This document shows positions 25,880 through 35,737 of a DNA stretch of 64,000 nucleotides, in pieces (the first letter of the stretch is position 1; every line of letters starts with the position of its first letter). The stretch is from assembly GCA_963555705.1 (NCBI GenBank), contig OY743169.1, positions 7,068,014 through 7,132,013 on the forward strand. Direction: 5' to 3'. Under the pieces are notes generated by a model. The model saw nothing but the letters and a program-made list of their open reading frames with translations. It ran no database searches and was not told where the DNA came from. The position numbers were made by a program, and so were the translations under genes. This DNA comes from Ligustrum vulgare. Taxonomy: Eukaryota; Streptophyta; Magnoliopsida; Lamiales; Oleaceae.

Positions 25880-26272
25880 TCTAACATAATATATAAGAGT
25901 GAAGAATTTGGTACTTGTCCAAATTTTGTTGTTTTGTGTTACTACTACTTTTTTTTTTTTTTTTTAAATTTTGATAGCTCAAATAAAGTCGTAATAGCAA
26001 TATCTTAATATTGACATGAAGCTTTTGCACAATACATTGTTACATTATTTTTTGAATTACTAAAACGTAGCAAAAATCTTAGCCGTTTAACATGATTCAT
26101 TAATAATGTATTTTATCTTTCATTTAATTGGATTTGTAGGTTTAAATGAAGTCGTAATAGTAATAACTTTTATATCAATATGAAACTTTCACATAGTACT
26201 TTATCACATTATTTTTGAATTACAAAACCGTTAAGTGCAGCAAAAATTATACTTGTTATCCCTTAACACACA

Positions 26273-26274
<2 letters not shown>

Positions 26275-26323
<49 letters not shown>
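26275..26323. repeat. (CT)n microsatellite
   Basis: About 24 CT units inside Helitron-like D. Confidence 0.95.
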
Positions 26324-26326
<3 letters not shown>

Positions 26327-26429
26327 TCCTTTCTTTCTTTCGTTTGGTTAATTTTGAAGGCTCAAATAAAGTCGTAATAGCAATATCTAAACATCGAAGT
26401 GAAGTTTTCCCACAATACGTTACTACATT

Positions 26430-26920
26430 TGTTGACGTAAATTTTTTTATTAGTAAAAATTATGAATGTCCTCCCCTATTCCTCGAAATCTCCCCTCCAT
26501 TTGTAGGAGCTCCCCTCTGATTTCTCTCTTCCTTCCTTTCCGCCAGCATTGGTCTTCCTTTCCTTCTGTGTGTAGTCCATGATCTTCCTTTCCTTCTGTG
26601 CGTAGCCCATGATCTTCTTTTCCTTTTGTGTGTAGCACGTGATCTTACTTTCCTTATGTACACGCTGAATCACCGGGCAATCCCCCCATCAACGTACATT
26701 AACCACGAATATTAATCTCAATTTTGTTGAACTCATGGGACAAACCCAAAATAGATCCTTAATTTATTTAACCTTCCTTTATGCGCAGCCCAATCATTGG
26801 GATTTCATTTATGTATGATCGTAGCATTCCATTGGTAGATACGGAGTTTGGCCTTTTTATCGTATTGGGCCTCAAAAGGGGCCCACCAGTATTTGTGCTT
26901 GTTTAGTTATAACCATTACA
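26430..26920 (-). repeat. 3' LTR of the Tat element
   Basis: In element orientation it runs TGTAATGG ... GTCAACA. It contains a 30-bp tandem repeat ('cttcctttccttctgtg(t/c)gtag...') with three to four copies (26545-26660). The purine-rich primer AAAAAGGGGGCA abuts it at about 26923-26935. Confidence 0.95.
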
Positions 26921-27018
26921 ATTGCCCCCTTTTTCATATATAAGCGATTTTTACTGTACAGATGAATTTGGCATAGTGCAGATAAAATTGCGTATGTATG
27001 AAAAACTCAAGGCACCTC

Positions 27019-27026
27019 TATAAATA
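27019..27026 (+). promoter_or_regulatory. TATA box of the antisense gene
   Basis: TATAAATA sits about 70 bp before a GTAAGT donor (27093) that pairs with the acceptor at 27341-27342, eight bases before the ATG at 27350. Confidence 0.55.
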
Positions 27027-27116
27027 CTCCCAAGTTCCCATATTTTCTCCCACATTCAACACTTCAAAATTTCTCACTCTACAAGCCTACTTGTAAGTGT
27101 CTTCGTCCTTTTTATT

Positions 27117-27125
<9 letters not shown>

Positions 27126-27174
<49 letters not shown>
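27126..27174. repeat. (ATT)n microsatellite
   Basis: About 16 ATT units in the 5' UTR intron of the antisense gene. Confidence 0.95.
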
Positions 27175-27177
<3 letters not shown>

Positions 27178-27203
27178 TTTTTATTTTATTTTTAAATTTT
27201 CGG

Positions 27204-27258
27204 GTGCCCAGCTCGGCTGCCGAGCTGGGCACGGTATCCCCAGCTCGCCTGGCGAGCT
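27204..27258. repeat. Two consecutive perfect GC-rich hairpins
   Basis: 27204-27232 has 14-bp perfect arms (GTGCCCAGCTCGGC and its complement) around a single T. 27242-27258 has 8-bp perfect arms (AGCTCGCC) around a single T. They form a GC island in an otherwise AT-rich intron. Confidence 0.9.
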
Positions 27259-27349
27259 ACGCGCCGTAATTTTAAATTAATTAATTAATTAATTTATTTA
27301 TTTTTATAAATCTGATCTTTTATCCCTTATCTACCCTCGTAGGTATAAA

Positions 27350-29113
27350 ATGTCTGGAAGTCATGATGTTCTTGATTACGAGGAAATTGATGATGGACGT
27401 GATGAGGTTGTTGAGCGTCATTTTACATCCTATAGGGATGTTGTTTCCTCTATCACACCCAACTGTCTTAGGTCACTTCGTAGGCGCTTTTCCATTCCTA
27501 AAACTTATGAATTATTGGCTCCAAATGAGGATGAACGACCTCACGAGTCTCCTCCTGGTTTCATCACTGTGTTTGTTTCCCAGCTGGAAGTTGGTTTTCG
27601 CTTTCCCCTACATCATTTCTTTGTAGAAATCCTCAATCGCTACAACATTTGCCCGTGTCAATTGGTCCCGAACTCATGGTTATTGCTGACAGCGTTTTAC
27701 TTGATAGCTGAGGCCTATGGATTCAGGGCTGATTTCACTTTGTTCCACCGTTTAGTTTTCATTAAGAAAAACGCCGTGGACTTTTATTATTTTTCAGCTA
27801 GACCAGGTAGGCAGTTTTTAACGAAGTTACCTAGCTCACATCGTGATTGGAAACCCGAGTTCTTTTTTGTCAAAGCCGTGAATTGGCCGTTCTTGGAGGA
27901 TTGGAGCGAAAACGTAGCAAAGTTCAAGTCTTTTAGGTTCACTGATCCCCATATAGAGCATTTCACAGACTTTCTAAGTCTTCGGTTGTTCAAGTGTTCA
28001 GAAGTAGTTACTGAGGCCGCATTGTCTTTAGCGGGAATGAGTTCTCCCGATAGGATAGATCCTAGCTTAACTCTGGGTATTTTTAGTTTGATGTTTGATA
28101 TTTGTTGATTTGTGTCACTTACCATTGCGCCTCTCTTTTGGCTAATGTCCATTCTTTATTCTTCGTGACTTTTGCAGTTGCCCTCATGGATCAGGCACAA
28201 TTAACGAAGGCTATGAAGAGGAGGATTGTAAGTGGAAATTCTGGTTCTTCCTCGAGTCGTGCAGTCGACGATGTGTCGCACAACTCCAGACAAAAATCCA
28301 AGTCTTCATCTTCGGTTATTGACAAGTCTGGTTTGCCCCCAGTTTACCAGAGCATCACTGCTCCTATTAAGGTCGGTGGGAGTTCTGATTTACCCTAGGA
28401 CATTCAACATTTTCATGGGAAGTTCATACCTGATTGGACTGTGCGTTCTACCTACTCTGTTTTAGAGAACCCTGCTACTGCAATGGCGCTCCTTCAAGAC
28501 CTCTCTTTGGACAAGGACATGGAGATTGTGAGGGACTGGGCATCCGAGAACATGGTTTCAACCTTTTACCATGACTTATCCAAGGTATGGTGCGTGCATG
28601 AATCTTCTCCGCTGATGTCTTATTTATTTATTTAAAATTTATTCATTCATTTTAGGTGGTTTTGGGGGCTAACTTGATGCACAATACCTTAACCCGTCAA
28701 ACGAGTAGTTTGATGAATAGCGACGAGCGTAGAAGCTGCTGAAGAAGTTGGAGGATACTAAGTCGAGGGAGAAGAGGTTGGAGCAGCAGGTGTCTGAGCT
28801 CCATTCTCAGGCTGCTACGCATGAACTGGAGATGCAAGCAGAGGTGTCTCGTGCTTTATCTTCTTACCGTGAATCGGCTGAGTTCTAGTCCTTCGTGGAT
28901 GATGCTATTAAGGTGTACAAGACATCCCCTGATTATTTTGAGGGGATAGTTGAGGCGTCGTCCGCTTAATATACTAACGGTTTCGAAGCTTGTAAGAGGC
29001 AGCTTTCGAAGAAGAGAGAGGGAGATTGGGATTTCTTACGCGTCGAAGAATTTGACGGTGAGCCAATCGACGCGGAAGAGGAAAGGCTTGATGATGGAAA
29101 TATGGAGGATTGA
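27350..29113 (+). pseudogene. Antisense extra gene of the Tat element (Transposase_28 / plant-transposon-protein type)
   Basis: Encoded opposite to gag-pol, between integrase and the 3' LTR. Exon 1 (27350-28076) encodes 242 residues with SITPNCLRSLRRRFSIP and PPGFITVFVSQLEVGFRFPL, the pattern of Pfam 'putative gypsy type transposon' proteins. Exon 2 (28178-28584) joins in phase and contains TAG at 28396-28398. Exon 3 starts at 28656; it has a frameshift near 28735, a coiled-coil stretch (LEDTKSREKRLEQQVSELHS), TAG at 28886 and TAA at 28967. Upstream are TATAAATA (27019-27026) and a 5' UTR intron (27093-27342). Tat elements are known to carry extra reading frames, some antisense. Function unknown; this copy is broken. 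Confidence 0.8.
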
Positions 29114-29454
29114 CCTGACCCTGGTTGAATTCTAGTTTTCATTTTGTCTTTTGCGGCATGTATCCTAAAGTTCAAGATTTTATTTGTAGTTGTCCTTCGA
29201 AGGTACTGTTGCCCCCATTCGGGGCGTACTCGAGACTTGGCTCGCCTTTTTGTCGGATTGTGGCCATGAATTATAGGCTTATGAAATCAGTATCTTAGGT
29301 ATCTTTAGGCATTGAATGACTCGGATTTGAACTATATCGCACTTTAAATGACAGTATTAACCTAGCGTTTTTGATCCTTTGTGTTTTGGTGATTGTACTT
29401 AATTTGGGGTCGTTTAGACTTTAGTGTTTGACGGTCATAATGACCCAGTAATCT

Positions 29455-29875
29455 TGCGTTTTTGAGTGGCCGTAGTGATCCAGTATTTTACCGTACTTGG
29501 TCGTTTACATTCTTGAGTGGTCGATGTGACCTAGTGATTTATTGTGGTCAGCCGTTTGCGTTTTTGAGTGGCCGTTTGACCCAGTATTTTACTGTGGTCG
29601 GCCGTTTGAATTTTTTAGTGGCCGTTTGACCTAGTAATTTACTGTGGTTGGCCGTTTTGAATTTTTGAGTGGCCGTTTGACCCAGTTATCTACTGTGGTC
29701 GGCCGTTTGAATTTTTGAGTGGCCGTTTGACCCAGTTATCTACTGTGGTCGACCGTTTGAATTTTTGAGTGGCCGTTTGACCCAGTTATCTACTGTGGTC
29801 GGCCGTTTGCATTTTTGAGTGGCCGTTTGACCCAGTTATCTACTGTGGTCAGCCGTTTACGTGCTATTGTCGGGC
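29455..29875. repeat. 50-bp tandem repeat array in the Tat 3' spacer
   Basis: A unit containing 'gagtggccgtttgaccc', 'ctgtggtcggccgtttg' repeats about eight times. The middle copies (29650-29850) are nearly identical and the outer ones are diverged, especially on the left. Tandem arrays in this spacer are known in Tat elements and can seed satellites. Confidence 0.9.
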
Positions 29876-29972
29876 ATGTTGAGCTAGTTTTTTTGCTAAG
29901 GTCAGCCCTTTGGATGTGATGTAAAGAATCAATATTTATTGCCTCCGGAAAATAAAGCATTCAAAATGAAAA

Positions 29973-30932
29973 CTACTGATAATACTTCTTTAAGTTTTGG
30001 ATATTCCACGGCCGATCCAACTTTTTGCCACTTAGGTCCTCCAGTTCATAGGTACCATGTTTGATCATCCTTAGCACTTTGTAAGGTCCTTCCCACTTCG
30101 CATCCAGTTTCCCAATCGCGTGTCCTGCCGCATCAGCTCTTCTCAGTACCAGCTCCCCACTTTGAAGGGCTCTTGGTTGGACCTTTCGATTGTAATACCT
30201 CACCATTCGTTGACGGTACGCTGCTGCTCTTAGCTCGGCTTCATTCCTTTTTTCTTCCAACAAATCAAGGTTTTCTTTAGCCATCTCTTCATTCGTCGTT
30301 GGGTTGTAGTATTGTACCCTCAAGCTTGGAACTCCTATCTCCATTGGAACAACCGCTTCACTTCCATAGGTTAGGGAAAAAGGTGTTTCCCCCGTGGCTG
30401 TTCTTGGTGTGGTGCGGTATGCCCACAAAATTCCCGGAAGCTCATCTGGCCATCTTCCTTTCAAGCTTTCAATTCCACTCTTTAATGCGCGAAGTATGTT
30501 CTTGTTCGCTGCTTCCGCCTGTCCGTTTGATTGAGGATAACTAACAGAGGTAAAGAATTGTTTGATTTGGAACCCTTCACACCACCTTTTAAGTCCAGAT
30601 CCTTGAAATTGTCGCCCGTTGTCTGATATCAATGCCCTAGGTATCCCGAAGAGACTGACAATGTTTTTCCACAGGAATTTCTTCACCTCATGCTTAGAGA
30701 TTTTAGCTACTGCTTCTGCCTCCACCCATTTGGTAAAATAATCGATGGCTACTATCAAGAATTTGCGTTGTCCTGGGGTAGGCGGGAATGACCCTAGGAT
30801 ATCTATTCCCCATTGATTGAAGGGGCAGGGACCTGCAATCGGTTGGAGGGGAGCTGCAGGCTGGTGATGGACGTTGCCATGAAATTGACAAGATTTGCAT
30901 TTTCTCACTATCTCTTCTGCGTTTGACTTCAT
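29973..30932 (-). pseudogene. Tat integrase core and C-terminus
   Basis: CKSCQ completes the HHCC finger. The catalytic triad is visible: D in WGIDILGSFP, D in ISDNGRQFQ, and E in SNGQAEAANK. The C-terminal part (ALQSGELVLRRADAAG, KLDAKWEGPYKVLRM) is the usual Gypsy SH3-like tail. The frame is intact over 319 residues, but it lies after upstream stops, so it is unlikely to be made from this copy. Confidence 0.93.
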
Positions 30933-30950
30933 AGTTGGCCAGTAATACCC

Positions 30951-31760
30951 TTACCACAGTACTTTAGCTGCAAGAGTCCTTCCTCCTACGTGTCCACCAC
31001 AAATGCCTTGATGTACTTCTCTCAAAATGTAATCCGCCTCATTTGGGTTTAAGCACTTCAGCAGAGGTTGGGTGAATGAGCGCCTGTAAAGTTCATCTTG
31101 AAGCATCGTGTACCTTGCACTTTTCTTTGCTATCACCCTCATCTCTTCTTTTGTAGTTGCTACATAGTTTCCCGTTAGGTAGTCAATTATATCATTCTTC
31201 CAGCATTTCTCTTCTTGTTGACTTGCCACCACCAGGGTTTCTTCTACACTTCGATTTCGGAGCTGCTGCAGAACTACGGTGGCGCCATCCTGTAATTGAG
31301 TGGAGTTTCCTAATTTCGATAAAGCATCAGCTTCAAAATTCTCCTCTCGAGGAATTTGCACAATGGTGAATGATATGAGTTTTGAACATTCTTCTTTTAC
31401 TTTCTGCAAATATAATCGCATCATGTCATCGCGTGCTTCATATTCTCCATTGACCTGCTTCACCACTAACTGGGAGTCACTATATGCAATGATCTTTCTG
31501 GCTCCTGCATGAACTGCCATTCTGATTCCGACCAGTAGTGCTTCATACTCAACTTCATTGTTGGACGCTGAAAATTGGAAGCTAAGGGCAAAGTTGTGGA
31601 TATATCCTGTTGGATCTTTCAGAACTAAACCCGCTCCTGCCCCCTGGAGTGATGATGATCCATCAACATGTATTGTCCACTCTAGCTCAATAGGTTGTTC
31701 CGGTTGATTCTCCCCGTGCGTGCACTCCACTATAAAGTCTGCAAGTGCCTATCCTTTTAT
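30951..31760 (-). pseudogene. Tat second (archaeal-like) RNase H and integrase zinc finger
   Basis: Contains the second RNase H typical of Tat elements: IHVDGSSSLQGAGAGLVL, NNEVEYEALLVGIRMA, SDSQLVVKQVNGEYEA and EADALSKLGNS, with acidic residues in the expected order. The integrase zinc-binding region begins at HQGICGGHVGGRTLAAKVLW. A TAA directly after that W breaks the frame just before GYYWP. Confidence 0.9.
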
Positions 31761-31766
31761 AGCTGG

Positions 31767-33277
31767 TCACGGTTTATAGTCCAACCCATATTCTCCCAAT
31801 TCAATTGACCATTTGAGCATCCTACCTGAAACATTCGATTTTGCCAATGTTTGCAGTAGAGGTTGGTCGGTTAGGACTGTCACTTGGTGCGATTGCAGGT
31901 AGGGGCAAAGCTTTCTGGTCGTTGTGACAAGGGCCAATTCTACATTCTCTGTGGTGGTGTATCTTACTTCGGCTCCATGTAACATTTTGCTCACGTAGTA
32001 TATGGGTTTTTGTGCCTTCCCTTCTTCTTTCACAAGCACTGAGCTAACTGCTTCTTCCGACACTGCTAAATAGATGTACAAATGGTCCCCTTCATTTGGT
32101 TTTGTTAGCAAGGGAGGTGATGATAAATGGTATTTAAGTTTCTCAAGAGCTTCACTGCATTCACTTGTCCATTCAAATTTTTTTGATTTTCGCAAGATTT
32201 TAAAAAAAGGCATACCTTTTTCGGCTGCACGGGATAGAAATCGGTTGAGTGCTGCTATTCTTCCAGTGAGCCTCTAGATCTCCTGAATGTTGCGAGGGGC
32301 TGTCATCTCTTGTATAGCCCTTATCTTGTCTGGGTTGATTTCGATACCTCGTTCGGATACCATATATCCTAGGAATTTTCCAGAGCGTACTCCGAAGGTG
32401 CATTTGGCAGGTTTAAGCTTCATCCCAAATGTTTTCATGACTTCAATAGCTTGCTGTAGATCATGTATGTGGCATCCCCCTTTACGAGTTTTTACCAACA
32501 TATCGTCGACATATATTTCCATGCTCTTCCCTATTAACCCCTTGAACATTTGGTTCACCAACCTTTGGTAAGTGGCTCCCGCATTTTTCAGTCCCAACGG
32601 CATTACGCGATAGCAATAGATTCCGCTATCAGTTACAAAGCTAGTTTTCTCTTCATCTTCCGGAGCCATTCGGATTTGATTATACCCTGCAAAAGCGTCC
32701 ATAAAACTCAACCATTCATATCCTGATGTCGAGTTCACAAGTAGGTCGATTCTAGGGAGCGGAAACAGATCCTTTGGGCAAGCTTTGTTCAAGTCAGTGA
32801 AGTCAACAAACATCCTCCATGAACCGTTGGATTTTGGTACCAGTACAATGTTTGCCAACCACTCTGGGTACTTGACTTCGCGAATGTATCCAGCCTCTAA
32901 GAGTTTGTCCACTTCTTGTTCTGCAATTTTTGATCTGTCTGCCCCCATGAACCTTTTTTTCTGCTTCTTCGGTCTTATCTCTGGATCCGCTTGTAGATGG
33001 TGGCAGGCGATAGAGGGATCGATGCCGACATGTCTGTAGGTTTCCATGCAAAAATTTCCCGGTTCTCAATCAAGAAAGCGCTCAATTTCTGTTCCATCTC
33101 TGTGCCGAGGTGGCCACCAATTCTTGTACTTTTGGTCTCATCCTCTTTGTCTAAGGCCAGCACTTTTAACACTTCATCTGACGCTACTATAAATCGCACC
33201 TCTTTGTCTCTCCTTTCAGAGTTTCCCTGGGATGTGGGCTCCTTCTCCGATGCTAGCATTTTTTGTATATCCGTCAC
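31767..33277 (-). pseudogene. Tat reverse transcriptase and first RNase H
   Basis: RT motifs: MGADRSKIAEQEVDKLL, WRMFVDFTDLNKACPKD, LSFMDAFAGYNQI, YRVMPLGLKNAGATYQRL and the catalytic YVDDM. RNase H follows (FEWTSECSEALEKLK, ENVELALVTTTRKLCPYL, TVLTDQPLLQTL). The reading frame breaks near 32980-33050 and 32210-32280, and stops at 31766. The ACPKD/GATYQR wording fits the Tat lineage. Confidence 0.92.
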
Positions 33278-33286
33278 GAAGCATGT

Positions 33287-33700
33287 TCATGTTACAACTT
33301 GATCTCCCTTGACCTCCCCTACTCCTTGAGGTGTTGGGAACTTTACTTTCAGATGGAGGGTGGATGAGATGGCTTGGAATTGATTTAACGTTGGCCTTCC
33401 AAGTATGGCATTGTACGGAGATGGAGCCCTGACTACCACGAAGCTTGCCATCTTTGTTTTTCTTTGTGGTTCTTCTCCCAAAGACACCAGCAAATCTATA
33501 ACTCCTTCAGCCCTGACTATTCCTCCTTCGAAACCGACAAGAGGGGTGCTCACTGTCCTCAGGTGTCTAGGATCTATCCCATTTTCTCGTAAGCTGGATA
33601 GAATAATACATCCGTAGATATAACAATCGCATCGTTGTGCGGGAAATGAACTCCCATGAGGTCCCCGTCGTTGAAAGTGATTGACTACTCTTGCCGGCCA
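33287..33700 (-). pseudogene. Tat protease remnant lacking the catalytic motif
   Basis: The sequence preceding the active site in relatives (ITFNDGDLMGVHFPHNDAIVIS) joins directly to the segment that normally follows it (TDVLFYPAYEKMG). The strand carrying the D-S/T/N-G-S catalytic triplet is missing, by about 15-20 residues. A stop follows, then the conserved region VRAPSPYNAILGRPTLNQFQA. Aspartic protease function is therefore lost. Confidence 0.75.
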
Positions 33701-34026
33701 CTTATTTGCATTACTTCCGGGTTACCGATACGATCCCATACAAAAATCCTCTGGCGAACGTCTTGTTGGTAGGCCTTCCTCGCTGATCTACTATCTCCAC
33801 AGGAAGGTCCTCCTGAGAGGACGGCGATAACTCCACCTTGTGGATTATTTTTCTGAAGTTGATTGCGATCGGGTGATCTCCACTCGGGAGGGGCGTGTTG
33901 CCCTCTATCCTCTATATCTCTTTCCTTCCTGATAAATTTTCCCAAATATCCCGATCTGATCAAGCGCTCAACTTCGTCTTTCAGTAGGTAGCAATCCTCT
34001 GTTCGATGTCCTGGCCCCTTATGAAA

Positions 34027-35096
34027 CTAGCAATATGCATCATTGACAGGGCGACGCCCATCATCCCTTATTGGTTTTGGCCATGTGACTATGCCCTTTT
34101 GTGATACCGACATGACAGCTTCTTGTAATGAGGCGTTAATGGGCGTGTAATTCTGATATTTGCCTCGAAAATCTCTATTTGAATCCCGGACTTTCTGTTT
34201 CTTCCGATCTTCTCCGGTGGGCTCTTTCACATCCTTCCTCTTAGCCTGATTGTCGGTTTCTTCTTTCGCCTTCTGCGCTTCTTCGACATTGATATATTTC
34301 TCAGCCCTGGCTAATAACTCTGTGATGTCAACTGGTGGAGTTTTTGTTAATGATATGAAAAACTGCCCTTGTCTCAACCCATTTGTCAAGATCGTTGCAG
34401 ATAGCTTGGGATCAAGGTTAGGGACTTCCAACGCTTCCTTGTTGTAGCGCTGTATGTAATTTCTGAGAGACTTGCCTTTTTGTTGCTTCACTGTCATTAA
34501 TTGTCCACTTGTTTTTCGATACCTCTTGCTGCTAGCAAAATTTTTAAGGAAACAATCAGAGAAGCTTTCAAAACTAGAGATGGAATTGGGGGGCAACTGA
34601 GAGAAACAAGTTTGTGCACTCCCTTTCAGAGTAGTTAGGAATACTCGACAGGTTATGGCGTCGGGGAAGCCGTAAAGTAACATCATACTGTCGAAGCGTT
34701 CAAGGTGTTCTTTGGGGTCAGATGCTCCATCATACTCCGGCAGACTAGGCAACTTGAAATTCTCGGAAGGGGTTCATCTAGGATTTCTTGTGTAAACGGG
34801 TTGGCTCTTTTTTTCTGTTCTCGTGATTCATCTGGGTAGGACTCGTCTACTGTTCGAACATCTGTTCGTCGGTGGCTCACTTCTGGTGGTTCATCGGGCT
34901 CGGTTTCCCCGCTTCCTTCATGGGTCCTCAAATTGACCTCGGTTGGTTGTAGAGTGGGGGCGTTTTGACCAGCAATATCTCCACGCCTATCTTGGACTTC
35001 TCTTGCAGCGAGTGCAGCAGCTACCGCCACTCGAATCATTTCGTTGATTTGTTCAGTCGTGTGGACCGTCGTGTGCGTCTCTTGTTGCAAAGGCAT
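34027..35096 (-). pseudogene. Tat gag (frameshifted)
   Basis: The N-terminal part (35096 to about 34770) runs to ILDEPLP, then a 1-base loss shifts the frame. The remainder (from about 34752) starts LPSLPEYDGASDPKEHLERF and carries the retrotransposon gag core (FLTTLKGSAQTCFSQLPPNSI, LMTVKQQKGKSLRNYIQRY). A basic tail follows and ends at an in-frame TAG after DAYC. Downstream, FHKGPGHRTEDCYLLKDEVE is the rest of a CCHC-like finger interrupted by that stop. Structural protein of the particle in intact relatives; not translatable in one piece here. Confidence 0.9.
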
Positions 35097-35225
35097 TTCA
35101 CCATGATTTCCTTCTGCATGTGGTGCATTCTCCTGTGATGTTTCACGATTTGGTTGTTGAGGGACACGAGTTTCTGATGGGTCTTCGTCCGAAGTTCTTC
35201 GAGTTGTTACAATTTTCTTCTACGT

Positions 35226-35243
35226 GCCCCACGGTGGGCGCCA
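35226..35243 (-). other. Primer-binding site of the Tat element
   Basis: Three bases inside the 5' LTR the minus strand reads TGGCGCCCACCGTGGGGC, the usual TGGCGCC-type tRNA primer site. The donor tRNA was not identified. Confidence 0.75.
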
Positions 35244-35246
35244 AAC

Positions 35247-35737
35247 TGTTGATGTAAATTTTTTTATTAGTAAAAATTATGAATGTCCTCCCCTATTCCT
35301 CGAAATCTCCCCTCCATTTGTAGGAGCTCCCCTCTGATTTCTCTCATCCTTCCTTTCCGCCAGCATTGGTCTTCCTTTTCTTCTGTGCGTAGCCCATGAT
35401 CTTCCTTTCCTTCTGTGCGTAGCCCATGATCTTCCTTTCCTTCTGTGTGTAGCACGTGATCTTACTTTCCTTATGTACACGCTGAATCACCGGGCAATCC
35501 CCCCATCAACGTACATTAACCACGAATATTAATCCCAATTTTGCTGAACTCATGGGACAAATCCAAAATAGATCCTTAATTTATTTAACCTTCCTTTATG
35601 CGCGGCCCAATCATTGGGATTCCATTTATGTATGATCGTAGCATTCTATTGGTAGATATGGAGCTTGGCCCTTTTATCGTATTGGGCCTCAAAAGGGGCC
35701 CACCAGTATTTAGGCTTGTTTAGTTATAACCATTACA
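35247..35737 (-). repeat. 5' LTR of the Tat element
   Basis: 491 bp, the same length as the other LTR, with the same ends and the same internal 30-bp repeats. Confidence 0.95.

Larger units (their letters stand above)
26430..35737 (-). mobile_element. Complete Ty3/Gypsy LTR retrotransposon, Tat lineage
   Basis: 9308 bp bounded by two 491-bp LTRs and a 5-bp duplication ACATT (26425-26429 and 35738-35742). Gag-pol reads on the minus strand, so the 5' LTR is on the right. Order: gag, CCHC-like finger, protease remnant, reverse transcriptase, RNase H, a second RNase H, integrase. The second RNase H plus the long spacer between integrase and the 3' LTR are hallmarks of the Tat lineage. That spacer holds an opposite-strand gene (27350-29113) and a 50-bp tandem array. 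The LTRs differ at about 18 sites by eye (roughly 96% identical), mostly transitions. Stops, a frameshift and a protease deletion make it non-autonomous. Confidence 0.95.

Noticed and set aside
26275..26323. CT-repeat as a CRISPR or satellite array
   Set aside because: Simple dinucleotide microsatellite without spacers.
26450..26673. Repetitive frames (THRRKGRSWATHRRK type)
   Set aside because: They are translations of the 30-bp LTR repeats; the same frames recur in the other LTR at 35267-35480.
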